A stretch of DNA of 64,000 bases from NCBI GenBank assembly GCA_028095005.1, contig CM051459.1, positions 204,329,902-204,393,901 on the forward strand, written 5' to 3'. This DNA comes from Rhynchospora pubera. Its lineage: Eukaryota; Streptophyta; Magnoliopsida; Poales; Cyperaceae. A model generated the notes under the pieces. It did not search any database and was not told where the DNA came from. It was given only the letters and a program-made list of their open reading frames with translations. This document shows, piece by piece, positions 12,375-24,900 of this stretch. Position 1 is the first letter of the stretch. Every line of letters begins with the position of its first letter. A program made the position numbers and the translations under genes.

Positions 12375-15300
12375 TCATTTATTAGATAAGCATGCACTTA
12401 AGCAGCCAAACAAGACAGTAGAGAAAACTGTCAAGCGGTCAAGTCTCTTATCTAATCTCGATGCTGTCATGATTAAATTAATGCCATCACGGTGACACTA
12501 GCAACCAATAAGAGCATGTAACAGGACATTGTTTAGATGCTGTCATTCTCACGCATCAGTATCACTTTCTAAATTAAAATAGTAGAAGTCTCAATTATGT
12601 AACTCGAGGAGAAGAGTAAAGAAGCCAACTTGCAAGTTGCAATTGTTCCCAAATCAAGGTACTGTACGCTAACGGTTTAGTGAGATTACAAGCATTAATT
12701 AAATGGACGAACCCGACACCCCTGCGACAGATCAGTTCTGAGTTTTCAGTTTTGTAGTAGTTACTTAGTAAATATATATCAATTCGAAGTTTTGAACAAA
12801 AATTTGGAGACCTTTAATGTTGCCCAGATGCTTTAATTTGGAAATAGTAAAGATGACGGACAGGAAACTATTTTTTTTTTTTTTGGTAATTCGATAAACA
12901 TAAATTAGAGTTCGCGTAAGAAACTTCTTTTTGTGCACGTGTAAGGACAACGAAATTATTGCGACTCTTTTGAAAAAAAATAAATGCAACGGAATTCCTA
13001 CTCAAAATTTATTCCGAACGAACGTCTTTCACGTTGGTGGTGTCTCGAAATTCTTTGTTTTCATCTTTCACAAGAAATTAACTGTTTCCGACACTTCAAT
13101 AGAAATTCTCACTTCATCAATAGATAAAAAAGGAAAAAAAATCACTGTCATGAATGGAGTTAAACTGTTAAGCTAGAGCAGTATATAATTCCTTTATATA
13201 TATATATATATACGAATTAAATTGTGCACTCCTTGAAGCGCACAGTGGGCCTAATGTGGGTCTCCCAAGTACTTCACAAAATATAACATATTACATATCC
13301 CCGGACTGCAGCAATTTATCATCATATAAATAAAACCAATATAAGCTATAAAAACTTTTCATCGTATAATACAAATAAATCTGACACATTAATTAAATAC
13401 GAGGTTGAAAATATTTTTTCCCGGACCTAATAAAACCATTTAAGCTGCGGTTTTGCTTACGTGGCACATAAAGCAATGAATCCGAACATCACTGAAATTC
13501 TTAATTATGAAATTAGTACATACGGTCTTATCTTGTTCAACTCTGTAATACGAGAGCGACATACTAACGACTCGCCCCCACTATACTATTGACGTCATAT
13601 CATTTTAATCTACTAATTATTTGGAATTTTTCTAAATCAATATTTATGTTGCTGCTTTTTTTTTTCACCGAATAAACTTTGAAATTAGAAAGAACACTGT
13701 GTATTTGGAAAAAGCAAGAACTAGTTGGTTCTAGTTTGTGAACAGCCAGTTCCTAGAACATTTCTAGTTCCAACAAAATTTAGAAATAGAATTATACTAT
13801 TTGATAAATTTTGCTTCCAATCATGTATTATCGTATCAACGTACAAATATAAGGACGTCTTCGTATTTCCGTTCTTCATACATAAAATGTAATTTTTTTA
13901 TTAGATTCTTTGGCGAAATAATAGAATTCATTACTTTATCATACAATTGTGAAGTCAATAGGTATATCATATGACAAAAAGTGGTGCTCAAATAATTAAA
14001 TAAAAAAATAAGAATACTTATTGTCCAAACGAGAGAAACTAAATTAAACGTTCAACTAATAATATTTTGACTATCCAAACATTGTACTTAAATCAAGGTA
14101 ATTGTCATAGTGTCCAACTATTTTAAAAATTATGAAAAGCAGTACAAGTAATTGAATTTATAATTAAATTCATATTATCATTAAAGATGACAACGAAAGA
14201 CTTCCTTTTTTATAATAAATAACACAGTTATAGTTATAATTTAACCTTAGACGTGCTTACCATTTTTAATTAAACATAGACATACAATCCATATCCACCA
14301 ACAGCGAGCGCAAAAGTATGAAATAATTAAGTTTTCTTATATTTTTATTTCATTGAGGTAGATCTTATATCAAATTTTGTTTTGAGATGAATATTAGCTG
14401 CATGACCAAACTTACAACAAATTTTCGAAAAGTTTGTCTTTATATAATTATAATTGAATTATTAAAATTTGAATCATCCAATATATAGATGCTGATCTGG
14501 ACAGAGACCGGATTTAAAATAAACATAATTTCTATCTAACTAAGTCGCAAGCGTACGAATGACATTGGGAATAGCCAGATGTCGAATCCACAAGATGATA
14601 GAATGAGTACTAAACTTAACTTCCTCCCAAAAGCTAGATGATACAATTTTGTTATTTTATATATAAAGAAAAAATTATTTCAAGTGCAATAAAGTAAATG
14701 TTTTAGGTATTTTAAGGATAAAATATGCAAGATAATACTTTAGAAATTTAGTTTCATCTATAATTAGATTACGAAGTGTCAAATTGATAACTTTCATTGC
14801 TAGAAATGACTCATGCGCCCTACAGACAAGGTATATACCACTTGCCATGTGGTTGTAGAGAATCGCATACCTAGCCATAGACCAGGGACAGAGCCAAGAT
14901 TTCGACTTAGGGGGTGCCAGAATTTTTTACTTAGGCATACTAAAGTTTGAAAGTTTAAAAATCTAGAAAAATTGACAACAAAAATTAATATTGTATTATT
15001 TTATAGCAGTAATTTTCTTAACATGGATTATATCAAATAAATAAAGAAGTAATTTTTTCTTTCAAAAATAATAAGCAAAAATTTTCATATTTGAGCAATG
15101 TTTTATTTGTAATTTTTTGTCTTCTAAATTCTCTCTTAAAGAAAAATTATAATTAAACTAGTTTGAATAAATAATTTTCTAGGTTTATACTTCATATTAT
15201 GTTCTGTGAAGGGTTTCGTGATAATACCTAAACTTATTAATTCTCAAATTTCGTCTTTTGGACAAGAGTCTGATAATTGTAATTACATAATACCTCTTGA

Positions 15301-15736
15301 GTTGTAAATCTAGACTTTCGTGTTGGTTGATTACTCAAGTTCACTTATTGTGTTCTAAAGACATCTAACTAACTGATACTTGATGTTGATTAGTATATGT
15401 AAATTGCTTGTTGAGAATTGATGATATTGTGCTTGTTTGAAGGTTGTTAATTAATTGTGTTGCTTAACAAACGAATGGCCACGTCTAGGTAGGAAATACA
15501 ACATAAATTAGTTGATAAAACTTAAATAAGTAATTTGAGGCAGGTAAGAAGTCGAAAGACAATCAAGAAGTAATTGAAAGGTGAAAGTTTCTATTAAAAT
15601 GACAGTTTAGAATAGATATCTAGCAGAAAAGTAACAATTAAACTCAAGTAGGTCTACCAACATGCATATATAGTAATATCAAGCTTTTATGGTCGTCCTA
15701 GAACCCTTTCATGCATTGCCAACCGCCTTAGGATCC
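12258..15736. other. Intergenic stretch with microsatellites
   Basis: No supported gene. A (TA)n tract lies at about 12341-12372 and a shorter one at 13197-13213. At 14884-14932 there is a short stretch reading 'gggacagagcc..' to 'gggggtgcc' that resembles a common plant dispersed repeat. The rest is AT-rich and shows no structure I can support. Confidence 0.5.
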
Positions 15737-15761
15737 TTTCACTACGGGAAAAAGGACCTTC

Positions 15762-16124
15762 TGTAACGGCACTTCTGTAACGGTTTTTGAATTAACCGTT
15801 ACAGAATAGTGAGGCATTAGGCGGGAAAATTGGCGCCACAAATCTGTAACGGTTATTATGAAACAACCGTAATAACATTTCCGTCATGGTCAGGAAAAAA
15901 AATGCATCAAGCTTCTGTAACGGTTGTTGGATAATAACCGTTACAGATTTCTTATATTCTGTAACGGTTATTATCCAGCAACCGTTACAGAAAAGAAAAA
16001 AGAAATATATAAATATCAACCATCTTTTGTAACGGTTATTAGTAAATAACCGTTACAGTAGGTTAACGTTTTTTTTTATTTTTTATTGATTCTGTAACGG
16101 TTATTTTTAATAACCGTTACAGAA
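15762..16124. repeat. Left subterminal palindromic array of the CACTA element
   Basis: About six copies of a palindrome of the form TCTGTAACGGTTATT-spacer-AATAACCGTTACAGA, for example at about 15914-15949, 15958-15990, 16025-16059 and 16091-16123. In En/Spm such motifs are the binding sites of the TNPA-type protein that pairs the ends. Here that role is inferred by analogy. Confidence 0.9.
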
Positions 16125-16185
16125 AAGTTCTGTATTTAATTAGGTCTTCCCATCCCAACAAACTCACAGCTAGAAATTGTGAACA

Positions 16186-19100
16186 ATGTGGATGAAAAGT
16201 TCTAAAACAAACTCACATGTAGATGATGATAGAAATGTAGATAACTCAGAATTTAATGCCGATTTAGATGAAATTGTGAACAATGTGGATGAAAATTTTG
16301 TTGATAATGTTGAAATTTTTGGTATGTTACGTGAAGAAGATAAAATAGCTTTATATCCTGGTTGTGAATTGTCAAAACTTAATGTTGTTTTCAAAATGTT
16401 CAATCTTAAAGCCAAAAATGGATGGAGTGATGCAAGTTTCACATCTTTGCTCAAACTATTACATAAAGAATTTCTTCCAAAAGATAACCAGTTGCCATAT
16501 TCAATTTATAAGGCTAAAAAGATGTTATGTCCTTTAAAAATTGGAGTTGAGAGAATTCATGCATGTCCAAATGACTGCATATTATTCCGGAATGAGTACG
16601 GAGAATTGCATAAATGTCCAAAGTGTAATGCGTCACGGTATAAACCGAGGGACGATCAAATTGAAGATGAAGGTAGTAAGGGACCAGCTGCAAAAGTGGT
16701 GTTTTATCTACCAATAATACCAAGATTCCAGCGGCTTTTCTCTAACGCGAAGGATGCCAAATTGTTAAGATGGCACGCAAGACTGCAGGAAAAAAGGCGA
16801 TGGCATGCTCAGACACCCAGCAGACTCTCCAGATTGGATAAATATAGATAGGGAATTTGAAGATTTCGGCAGTGAACCTAGAAATTTGAGATTGGGTTTA
16901 TGTACAGACGGGATGAATCCTAACGGCAACATGAGTAGCCGGCAGACTACGTGGCCGGTCTTGTTGTGTATTTACAATCTTCCTCCCTGGCTATGCATGA
17001 AAAGGAGATACAAGATGATGCCCTTGTTGATTTTTGGTCCCAAGCAACCAGGTAATGATATAGATGTGTACTTGGCTCCATTAATAGATGACCTTGGTGA
17101 ATTGTGGCAGAATGGAGTGAAAATATATGATGCACACTCTAGAAGTGAGTTTAACCTCCGTGCCATGATATTTTGCACAATTAATGATTTTCCTGCATAC
17201 GGAAACCTGTCAGGGTATAGGAATAAAGGAGCGAAAGCGTGTCCTATTTGCATGGAAAACACCCATTCTATGTACCTGAAAAACTCCAGAAAAAATGTTT
17301 ACTTGGGACACCGGAGGTTTATTAAGAACCGCAACCACCCTTACCGTCGAGACAAAGAAAGGTTTGACGGTACTGTAGAAAAAGACAAGGCCCCAATACC
17401 GTTATCCGGTTCAGGGGTGTATCGACAGGTGAAGGACATTAATGTAAAATTTGGTAAGAAATTTGCAAATGAGATACCCAAGGGGATATGGAAGAAGAAG
17501 TCTATATTCTGGAATCTTGAATATTGGCAGAGTTTGGAGATTAGGCATTGCTTAGATGCGATGCACATAATAAAGAACATATGTGAAGCTTTGATCGGTT
17601 GCATGTTGGAAATTCAAGGGAAAACTAAAGATGGCGTAAATGCGAGGAAGGACATGGTTGAAATGGGGATCCGGCAAGAACTAGCGGCACAAGATAAGGG
17701 AAAAAGCCGAACTTGGCTGCCTGCAGCACAATTTAATTTATCAAAGCAAGAGAAAAAAAGCTTATTAGAATGCCTGAAATCTATTAAGGTTCCTACTGGT
17801 TATTCCTCGAATATATCAAGAAAGGTTTCTATTAAGGACAACAAATTACTTGGTATGAAGTCACATGATTATCACGTCCTACTGACCCAGTTACTTCCGG
17901 TCGCAATTCGAGGAATTCTAAGGGAAGAAGTGAGGAAAACCATCACTAAGTTGTGTTTTTTCTTTAATTCCATTTGCTCTAAAGTGATTGATCCGAATAG
18001 TTTGGACAAGTTACAAGAAGGTGTTGTACTAACCCTATGTGAGCTGGAAATGTACTTTCCGCCATCGTTTTTTGACTCCATGGTGCATTTGACCATTCAT
18101 TTAGTTAGAGAGATAAAAATGTGTGGTCCTGTATTTCTACGATACATGTATCCTTTCGAAAGAGCCATGGGTCAATTGAAGGGGCTTGTTCGTAGCCGAT
18201 CTAAACCAGAAGGAAGCATAGTGGAAGGATATGTGGCCGAGGAGGTTATTGAGTACTACACCGATTATTTGCAGGATGTACAACCAATCGGTCTTCCAAT
18301 GTCTCGACATGAGGGTAGACTTGAAGGAAAAGGTTATACATTAACTTCCAATGTTCACCTTATTTAGCACAAATGTTCACTTAAAGCACAATATTTGTTC
18401 ACCTTATTTAGCTAAAATGTTCACCTTATTTAGCACATTTGTTCACCTTATTTAGCACAAATGTTCACTTAAAGCACAATATTTGTTCACCTTATTTAGC
18501 ACAAATGTTCACCTAATTTAGCACATTTGTTCACCTTATTTAGCACAAATGTTCACTTAAAGCACAATATTTGTTCACCTTATTTAGCACAAATGTTCAC
18601 CTAATTTAGCACATTTGTTCACCTTATTTAGCACAAATGTTCACTTAAAGCACAATATTTGTTCACCTTATTTAGCACAAATGTTCACTTAAAGCACAAT
18701 ATTTGTTCACCTTATTTAGCACAAATGTTCACCTTTCAGGTACAATTGGAGCTAGTACTCATATACCGGATCTTGCAATGAGAACCAAAGCACATATGAA
18801 AGTTCTCCAACATCTTGCTATTGTGGCGCCTTACATCAATGAACATCTAATCGAGTTACGTGAACAATACCCTTCTTACACCGAAAACTTGATTACCATA
18901 GAGCATGAAATAAAATTTGTCCAATGGCTAGAAGATAAAGTACAGTCCCAGTTGAAAGAAGGAACAGAGATCGATGAAACCGTGAAATGGTTATCAAGAC
19001 GTCCTGATTCCGTGGTCGAGACATACCAAGGGTATGACTTGAATGGATTTACCTGGTACACAAGGAAACAGGATGGTAAAAGTTCCGTGCAAAATAGTGG

Positions 19101-19682
19101 AGTCACTGTTGTAGCTTTATCTAGTGATAATGTTAGGCCGGCTACTTATTATGGGTGGATCGAGGAGATTTGGGAACTAGATTACCTGAAATTTAAGATA
19201 CCCTTATTCAAGTGTGCATGGATCGACAACGGTCACGGTGGAGTTAAAAAAGACAAGATGGGGTTTATAACTGTTGACTTCAATAAAAGGGCTTATCGAG
19301 ACGATCCCTTTATACTTGCAAATAAGCAAGCAATGCAAGTTTTTTACATTCAAGATCCGGCGGATAAGAAAAGACATGTTGTGCTTCATGGTAAATGTTA
19401 ATCTTATTTAAGTACAAATGTTCACCTTATTGAGTACAATGTTCACCTCATTGAGTACAAATGTTCCTTATTTATTACTTGCCACTTTCAGAAAAAAGAC
19501 GTATTGTCGGCGTTGGTGATGTCGTAGATGAAGAAGCATACGACCACTTCGAGGAAATACCTCCTTTTTCTATCGGTATCGACGATACATCACAGCCAGT
19601 ATCGATCAGTTGTAGGCGTACAGATAACACCGAAGGCGTGTGGGTCGACACAAGAAGGAAAAAAAAGAAAGTAGCTACATAA
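16186..19682 (+). pseudogene. TNP2-type CACTA transposase, frameshifted and N-terminally short
   Basis: Catalyses CACTA excision and integration in intact relatives. Three coding blocks: 16186-18332, 18740-19390 and 19492-19682, about 1000 codons joined. Family motifs seen include CPKCNASRY, MLRHPADS, LRLGLCTDGMNP, TWPVLLCIYNLPPWLCMKR, CTINDFPAYGNLSGY, KACPICMENT, LGHRRF, RHCLDAMHIIKN, LPVAIRGIL, YFPPSFFD and, near the end, RRIVGVGDVVDEEAY. Frame is lost at about 16790: the first block goes out of frame after KLLRWHARLQEK and the family sequence resumes in the +1 frame. A one-base gain in the A6 run at about 16790-16796 would explain it. The N-terminal transposase-associated domain usual for the family is missing. 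The first intron is filled with a minisatellite. Likely inactive. Confidence 0.9.
18333..18739 (+). repeat. Minisatellite filling the first intron of the TNP2-type gene
   Basis: About 18 units of 21-23 bp of the type TGTTCACCTTATTTAGCACA run from about 18349 to 18733. A diverged unit (TTCACTTAAAGCACAATATT) recurs in a higher-order pattern of about 86 bp. The 5' splice site GTTATA at 18333 and the 3' site TTTCAG at 18734-18739 join GKG to TIGASTHIPDLA in frame, as in relatives, so the array is intronic. The next intron (19391-19491) holds three more diverged units. Confidence 0.85.
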
Positions 19683-19984
19683 TAACATGTGAGTTACAAA
19701 AACTAATATAAATTATTCTTAACATATATGTGCTAAATTGTTATATATATTAATAGTTTTATTTTTTTTTGCAGGTCATTAATTGGTGAAATTTAACATA
19801 TATGTGCTAATTTATGAGCAAATTTATTTTTAATTTTTGTTTAACATTCTAAATTGTTTAACTTATTATTTAACATTTCAAAATTATTATTTGTTCTACT
19901 TAAAATTGTTCTAAATTAAAGTGTAAAATTGTTGAACAGAAGGCTTACGAAAACAAACAAAAAGCAAAAAAAAAAAATTAAACT
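19683..19984. other. Non-coding stretch after the TNP2-type gene
   Basis: AT-rich sequence with a repeated ACATATATGTGCTAA block near 19720 and 19797. It is probably the 3' UTR and downstream region of the transposase gene. No ORF was supported. Confidence 0.5.
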
Positions 19985-20262
19985 AATCTGTAACGGTTAC
20001 TAGCTAATAACCGTTACAGAAGAGTTAAATCTGTAACGGTTATTAGCTAATAACCGTTACAGAAGATCATAAATATTAAAAACGTTTGATCTTCTCTAAC
20101 GGTTACTAGCTAATAACCGTTACAGACGGTCATATATATTAAAAACGTTTGATCTTCTGTAACGGTTATTAGCTAATAACCGTTACAGAAGATCATATAT
20201 ATTAAAAACGTTTGATCTTCTCTAACGGTTACTAGCTAATAACCGTTACAGAAGATCAAACG
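19985..20262. repeat. Internal array of the subterminal CACTA palindrome
   Basis: Five copies of TCTGTAACGGTTATTAGCTA followed by its inverse half, at about 19987-20022, 20029-20063, 20094-20125, 20155-20188 and 20219-20250. They are separated by a repeated spacer ending GTTTGATCTTCT. The copies are closer to each other than to the terminal arrays. They sit between the two genes of the transposon, just upstream of the inferred leader of the second gene. No internal CACTA terminus was found beside them. Confidence 0.9.
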
Positions 20263-20299
20263 TTTTTTTAATATACACCATCTAGCCGCTGTTTCGTCA

Positions 20300-21276
20300 C
20301 TTCTTTCCAAACTCGAAAATACTCTCACACTCAAGCTCGCTGTCTCTCCAAACCCTAGATCTCAAGCACTCGCTGTCTCTCAAGCACTCGCTGTCTCTCT
20401 CAAACACTCGTTGTCTCTCTCAAGCACTCGCTTTCTCTCTCAAGCACTCGCTGTCTCTCTCAAGCACTCGCTGTCTCTCTCAAACACTCGCCTCTTCCTC
20501 TCCCTCTCAGGTAATCCCTCTTCCCTCTCCCTCTCTGTCCCCCTCCCTCTCTGTCCCCTCTTCCTCTCTCCCTCACTGACTCCCCTCTTCCTCTCTGTCC
20601 CCTCTCCCTCTCTGTTCCCTTACAGATCTCTGCTCTCTCAACTCCGACAGCCACCTTTCCCTCTCTGCCCCCGACAGCACTCTCTCGAAGGTAAACCCCC
20701 TTTCTCTGAAATTTTAATTTGGGGCTGTTTTGCTTAATTTGGGACTGAAATGCTTAATTTGGGACTGTTTTTGGGGCTGTTTTGCTTAATTAGGGACTGA
20801 AATGCTTAGTTTGGGGCTGTTTTTGGGGCTGTTTTGCTTAATTTGGGACTGAAATGCTTAATTTGGGGCTGTTTTTGGGTCTGTTTTGCTTAATTAGGGA
20901 CTGAAATGCTTAGTTTGGGGCTGTTTTTGGGGCTGTTTTGCTTAATTAGGGACTGAAATGCTTAGTTTGGGGCTGTTTTTGGGGCTCTTTTAGGGACTAT
21001 TTTGCAAATAGTAGGGACAGAATTGTGAATATGCAAAATGCTTAATAGGGACAGAAATGTTTATTAGAATTGATTAATTATGATTAAATTAATTATTAGA
21101 ATTGAATCAAATTATTAGAATTGATTAATTATGATTAAATTAATTATTAGAATTGAATCAAATTATTAGAATTGATTAATTATGATTAAATTAATTATTA
21201 GAATTGAATCAAATTATTAGAATTGATTAATTATGATTAAATTAATTATTAGAATTGAATCAAATTATTAGAATAA
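20300..21276 (+). repeat. Leader-like region with three successive tandem repeats
   Basis: 20320-20500 carries about eight copies of a 20-bp unit CTCTCAAGCACTCGCTGTCT next to an AAACCCTAG leader-like motif. 20505-20690 is C/T-rich. 20709-20995 repeats a unit of about 52 bp (GGGGCTGTTTTGCTTAAT type). 21064-21267 is four near-exact copies of a 51-bp AT-rich unit. CTCTCGAAG followed by GTAAAC at 20691 looks like a donor and the AG at 21270-21271 could be the acceptor, so the later repeats may be a 5' UTR intron. This is inferred. Confidence 0.65.
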
Positions 21277-21582
21277 ATGGACAAAGCCGAAAGTAGCAAT
21301 CCTAAGGTGAATAAGGGAAAAACTGTGACAAAGGACAAGAAAAATACAGATGTGACCAAGAAGGAGACGGAGACAAAGCCGGATACCAAGCCGGAGTTCG
21401 ATGTCACTCGTCAGAGATATGTGCCTCAGTGGATGCGAGATAACCCTCTACCTAGGCGGTCTGTATCTGCTGTGAGGCGCTATCCAGTTGGTTGCGGACG
21501 AACAAGTGCAGATGGAGAGGAGGGACCAGAGGAGGTGCCAGAGGAGGTGCCAGAGGAGATAGTGGAGGAAGAGAAGGAGTGA
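21277..21582 (+). CDS. Small charged ORF with VSAVRxxPxGCG motif, in CACTA element
   Basis: 101 residues, MDKAESSNPKVNKGK... to a glutamate-rich tail with PEEV repeats. Residues 1-45 are lysine- and threonine-rich and probably disordered. Residues 46-76 include RYVPQWMRDNPLPRRSVSAV followed by RRYPVGCGR. That segment resembles, from memory, the VSAVRDFPPGCGR motif found N-terminal in plant SUVH5/6-type histone methyltransferases and in some unknown plant proteins. It may be a separate protein or the first exon of the next gene, since donor-like AG/GTGCCA sites occur in its tail. Function unknown. The low-complexity tail argues for caution. Confidence 0.45.
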   Translation: MDKAESSNPKVNKGKTVTKDKKNTDVTKKETETKPDTKPEFDVTRQRYVPQWMRDNPLPRRSVSAVRRYPVGCGRTSADGEEGPEEVPEEVPEEIVEEEKE

Positions 21583-21917
21583 AATTAGGGTTTAATAATT
21601 ATCTATGCTATTTTGTATGAACATTGCTAAATGTGTAATTTTTGAACCTTAGGCTATTATCTATTTATCTAAATTATTGTCTATGATGTGTGAACCTTAA
21701 TTTGTGTAAGAATTGATGTTTTATCTATGTTGTAAGAAGGAGTGAATTTATGTTAATGTATTTTGTTATTTGAGATTGAACTTGTCGTTTAATGTTTATG
21801 TTTATGTTAATATATTTTGTTTATGTTGTTTATGTTTATGTTTATGTTTGTTTATGTTTATGTTTATGTTAACTTGATTTGATTGCTTTCATTGTTGTTA
21901 ATTATTTGTTAATAGAT
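21583..21917 (+). other. Spacer or intron between small ORF and Ulp1-type gene
   Basis: AT-rich with many TTTATGTTTATG repeats from 21780 to 21870. It ends in TTAATAG just before the ATG at 21918. It looks like an intron or intergenic spacer. No coding signal was seen. Confidence 0.5.
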
Positions 21918-24900
21918 ATGTCTGGAGACCAAGATAGAGATTTACAGGGTAAACATGCTGGTACAGAATCCAGCGATGAGGAGGTCACAACGTTCGAAAT
22001 AAAGAAAAGGAGCAGAACGACAATGGAAGAGTTTAGGAGGAAAAAAGCTGCTGGGGAAAAGTTTGAGATTAAATTTGACAAAGAAGGAGTGCCAATTGGT
22101 ACTGAAGAGGCGGTGAACAAATTTGCATCATATTGCGGGTATCTGGCTAGAACAAGAGTGCCAATCACAATTAATGATTGGCGGAAGGACGTTTCAAAGG
22201 AAACCAGACTTGAGTTGTGGTTGGACATCAAGGTGAATAAATTTTCACTTAAATCATCTAATTTAAATTTCTATGCTACCAATTAACTAACGTTTCGTTA
22301 TGTTTCAGAAAATGTTCAACATCGAAGATGATAAAGCCATGAACAATACTCTCAAAGCGATGGGCATAAGTCACAGGGCTTATAGAAGTAGGATTGCTGA
22401 GGAGTACATCACAAATGCCGATCCAAACAATCTAAAAAATCCATGCGATAAACACCCAATCTCACAAAAGGAATGGGAAGAATTTTTCAAGAAAAGGACG
22501 GGTGCAGATTTTGTACAAAAGAGCAACAGAGCGAAGGAGTTGAGAAAGAAATGGAAAGAGCCTCATAGGATGGGTTCCACTGGCTATAGAGGAAAAAAAG
22601 GTTCATGGAAACCTACAGACAAGATTGTCATACCCGGAGATTCTGAAGGGGCCGGTTCCACGAGCATTACCATCGGCGATTTGGAACCGAGGAGTCAAAG
22701 GTATTTCATGGGAAGGACTGTGGCTACGAAGGATAAAGGTACTTACACATGTAAAGACTTGTTATATATGCTAACTTCAAATTCTGTTTTGTGATTATTA
22801 ATAAGATTTGTTTGTTGCTTGTTAGATACTTACACGTTCCATAGCTCTGATTCGTCGACTATTGAGGCATTCAGTCGGTTGAGTGCCATGTCTGGTGAAA
22901 TCAATTCCGGATCAATACCGGAACAAGAAGTCTTAAATCGGGCGGTTGACAGGCCGGAACATCCAGGAAGAATCAGGGGATATCCTTTATGGACCAAGAA
23001 GGAAGATGTGTATAAAAGAAAATCTAGAAATGATGCGCATGAAGGATGGATGGCACCAGACCAGATTGAAGAATTGATGAGCAGGGTCGCAGCTGAAGCC
23101 GCTGAGAAAACCAAAAGGGACTTGATTCACTCTGAGGAGATAATGAATGCGGCGAGACAACAAGCTTTTCAGGTAATCCTTTTTGACAATCAAAATGTAA
23201 TCAAAATGAATGAAAACTATTCTTCATTATCCAGTTGCTTCATAATTTTCAGGACGTGAAACAATGGTTGGCCAGTAGCGGATTGCAGATTCAAGCACCA
23301 CAGCAATTTGTGACGCCGTATCAGCCATTCGTTGAAGCTGAGGTAGACTCAGGAATGCCAAACGAAAAGTTATTCCGAACGGTTGCCTCAAGCTATATGC
23401 CTCCGGATCCGAGAAGCGTTGTTCAGGTTCATATTGATCATTTTTCTCTTTTCTCTTTATATTTATTTTTGGCAGCATTAGAGTTTCTGATTGAACTGAA
23501 TTTCAGGAAGAAATGCCGTGCGATCTCTTTTCTCTTGATCACAACAACCAGAGGATTAAGGTGGCCGAAGGAAATATTATTCCGAGTGTTGTTGGTCAGA
23601 TCGTACACGGCGTGCCTCTAACTGATCAACAATTGTATGTCCATCTTCTCCGAGTAGGCGATGAATTTCGTGAATGGCAAGTCCCTGGTAGGTCAGATGA
23701 GCTATTGGGAAATAATATAGGGGGCCGATTCCCATGGCCGTCATTTTTGGTGGACATAGGCCACAAGGTATCGTTTTATTTAATTATGACAATCTGTTTC
23801 ATACATTTCTCCTAATGACTTATTAATATGATGTCATTGAATGCAGAGTTTGACCAAAAAGAAGCCGGCCAAAAAGAAGCCAAAGGCGAAGGAGGCGGCG
23901 AAGAATGTGGAGGAGAGTCCAAAGGTCCCAAGTGCGGGGTCGTTTGTTACTCGTGATCCACTCCTCCCTAAGGATATTATTGACAGGCTGAGCCCATCCG
24001 AACAAGCAGTATACAGACTGTTGATGTTCCAACCAGAAGAAGAGACGAACTTTGAGCTGCCTAATTGCAATCCTTGGGGTACGCACGATGGCGATGTTAA
24101 GTTCAACGTTAATGTCGAGGATATTGTCGAATGTTTTAAAAGGGAGGAGCTATCTCAATCGATTGTGAAATTTTACTGCTGGTTTGAATTTTTCAACTTT
24201 AATGTTTATTTTTTTCTTCATTCAATTCATTCAAAATTGAAATTGTTGAACTTTGATATCCATGTTTGCAGGTTTTGGATGGAAGAACTTTCAACAAGGC
24301 AAGAAGAGAATGAGTTCTCCAAGAGCATCACCGTACTGGATCCAGAGTTATTGGCTGAGTGGAAATTCAAACACGAAGAACTCGGTGCGGTGAATTACCT
24401 AACGAGAGCATTCATGGATAATCCATCCTCCTATCTTGTTTTGCCGTATAATCAGCAGTAAGAAATATAACCAATATGGCTACTAATGAAAGAGTTTTTT
24501 AGTTTCCTTTAATTCCACCAAAATAATAAATCTCTATTAATTACAGGTTTCATTGGGTTGTCCTTGTTATTAATGTCGAGAAGCGCACCGTTCACTTTGT
24601 TGATTCTCTGGAACGCAAGAATCCAAAGTTATATATTAAGCCATTCATATCTTCGTAAGTTTCCATTTCTGAATTAAGTTAAACATGATGAGATTTTTCA
24701 AATTAAAAAATATTAGATTTTGTTGTTTTAAATAATATTGCATGCAGGGTATACAAGCGGTATTTAGTGGAAGCCGGAAGATATAGCCAAAAGAGCAGAA
24801 CAGGATTTGATTGGTACCGAATTAAGGTACAGAACTTATCAGTTTAAGATATTATTTGTTTGTGAAATTGAAATTAACTAAAAAAGATTGTGTTTCTTTT

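Noticed and set aside
20411..20737. ORFs in the CT-rich leader of the CACTA second gene
   Set aside because: Serine/leucine/proline low complexity produced by the 20-bp tandem repeat.
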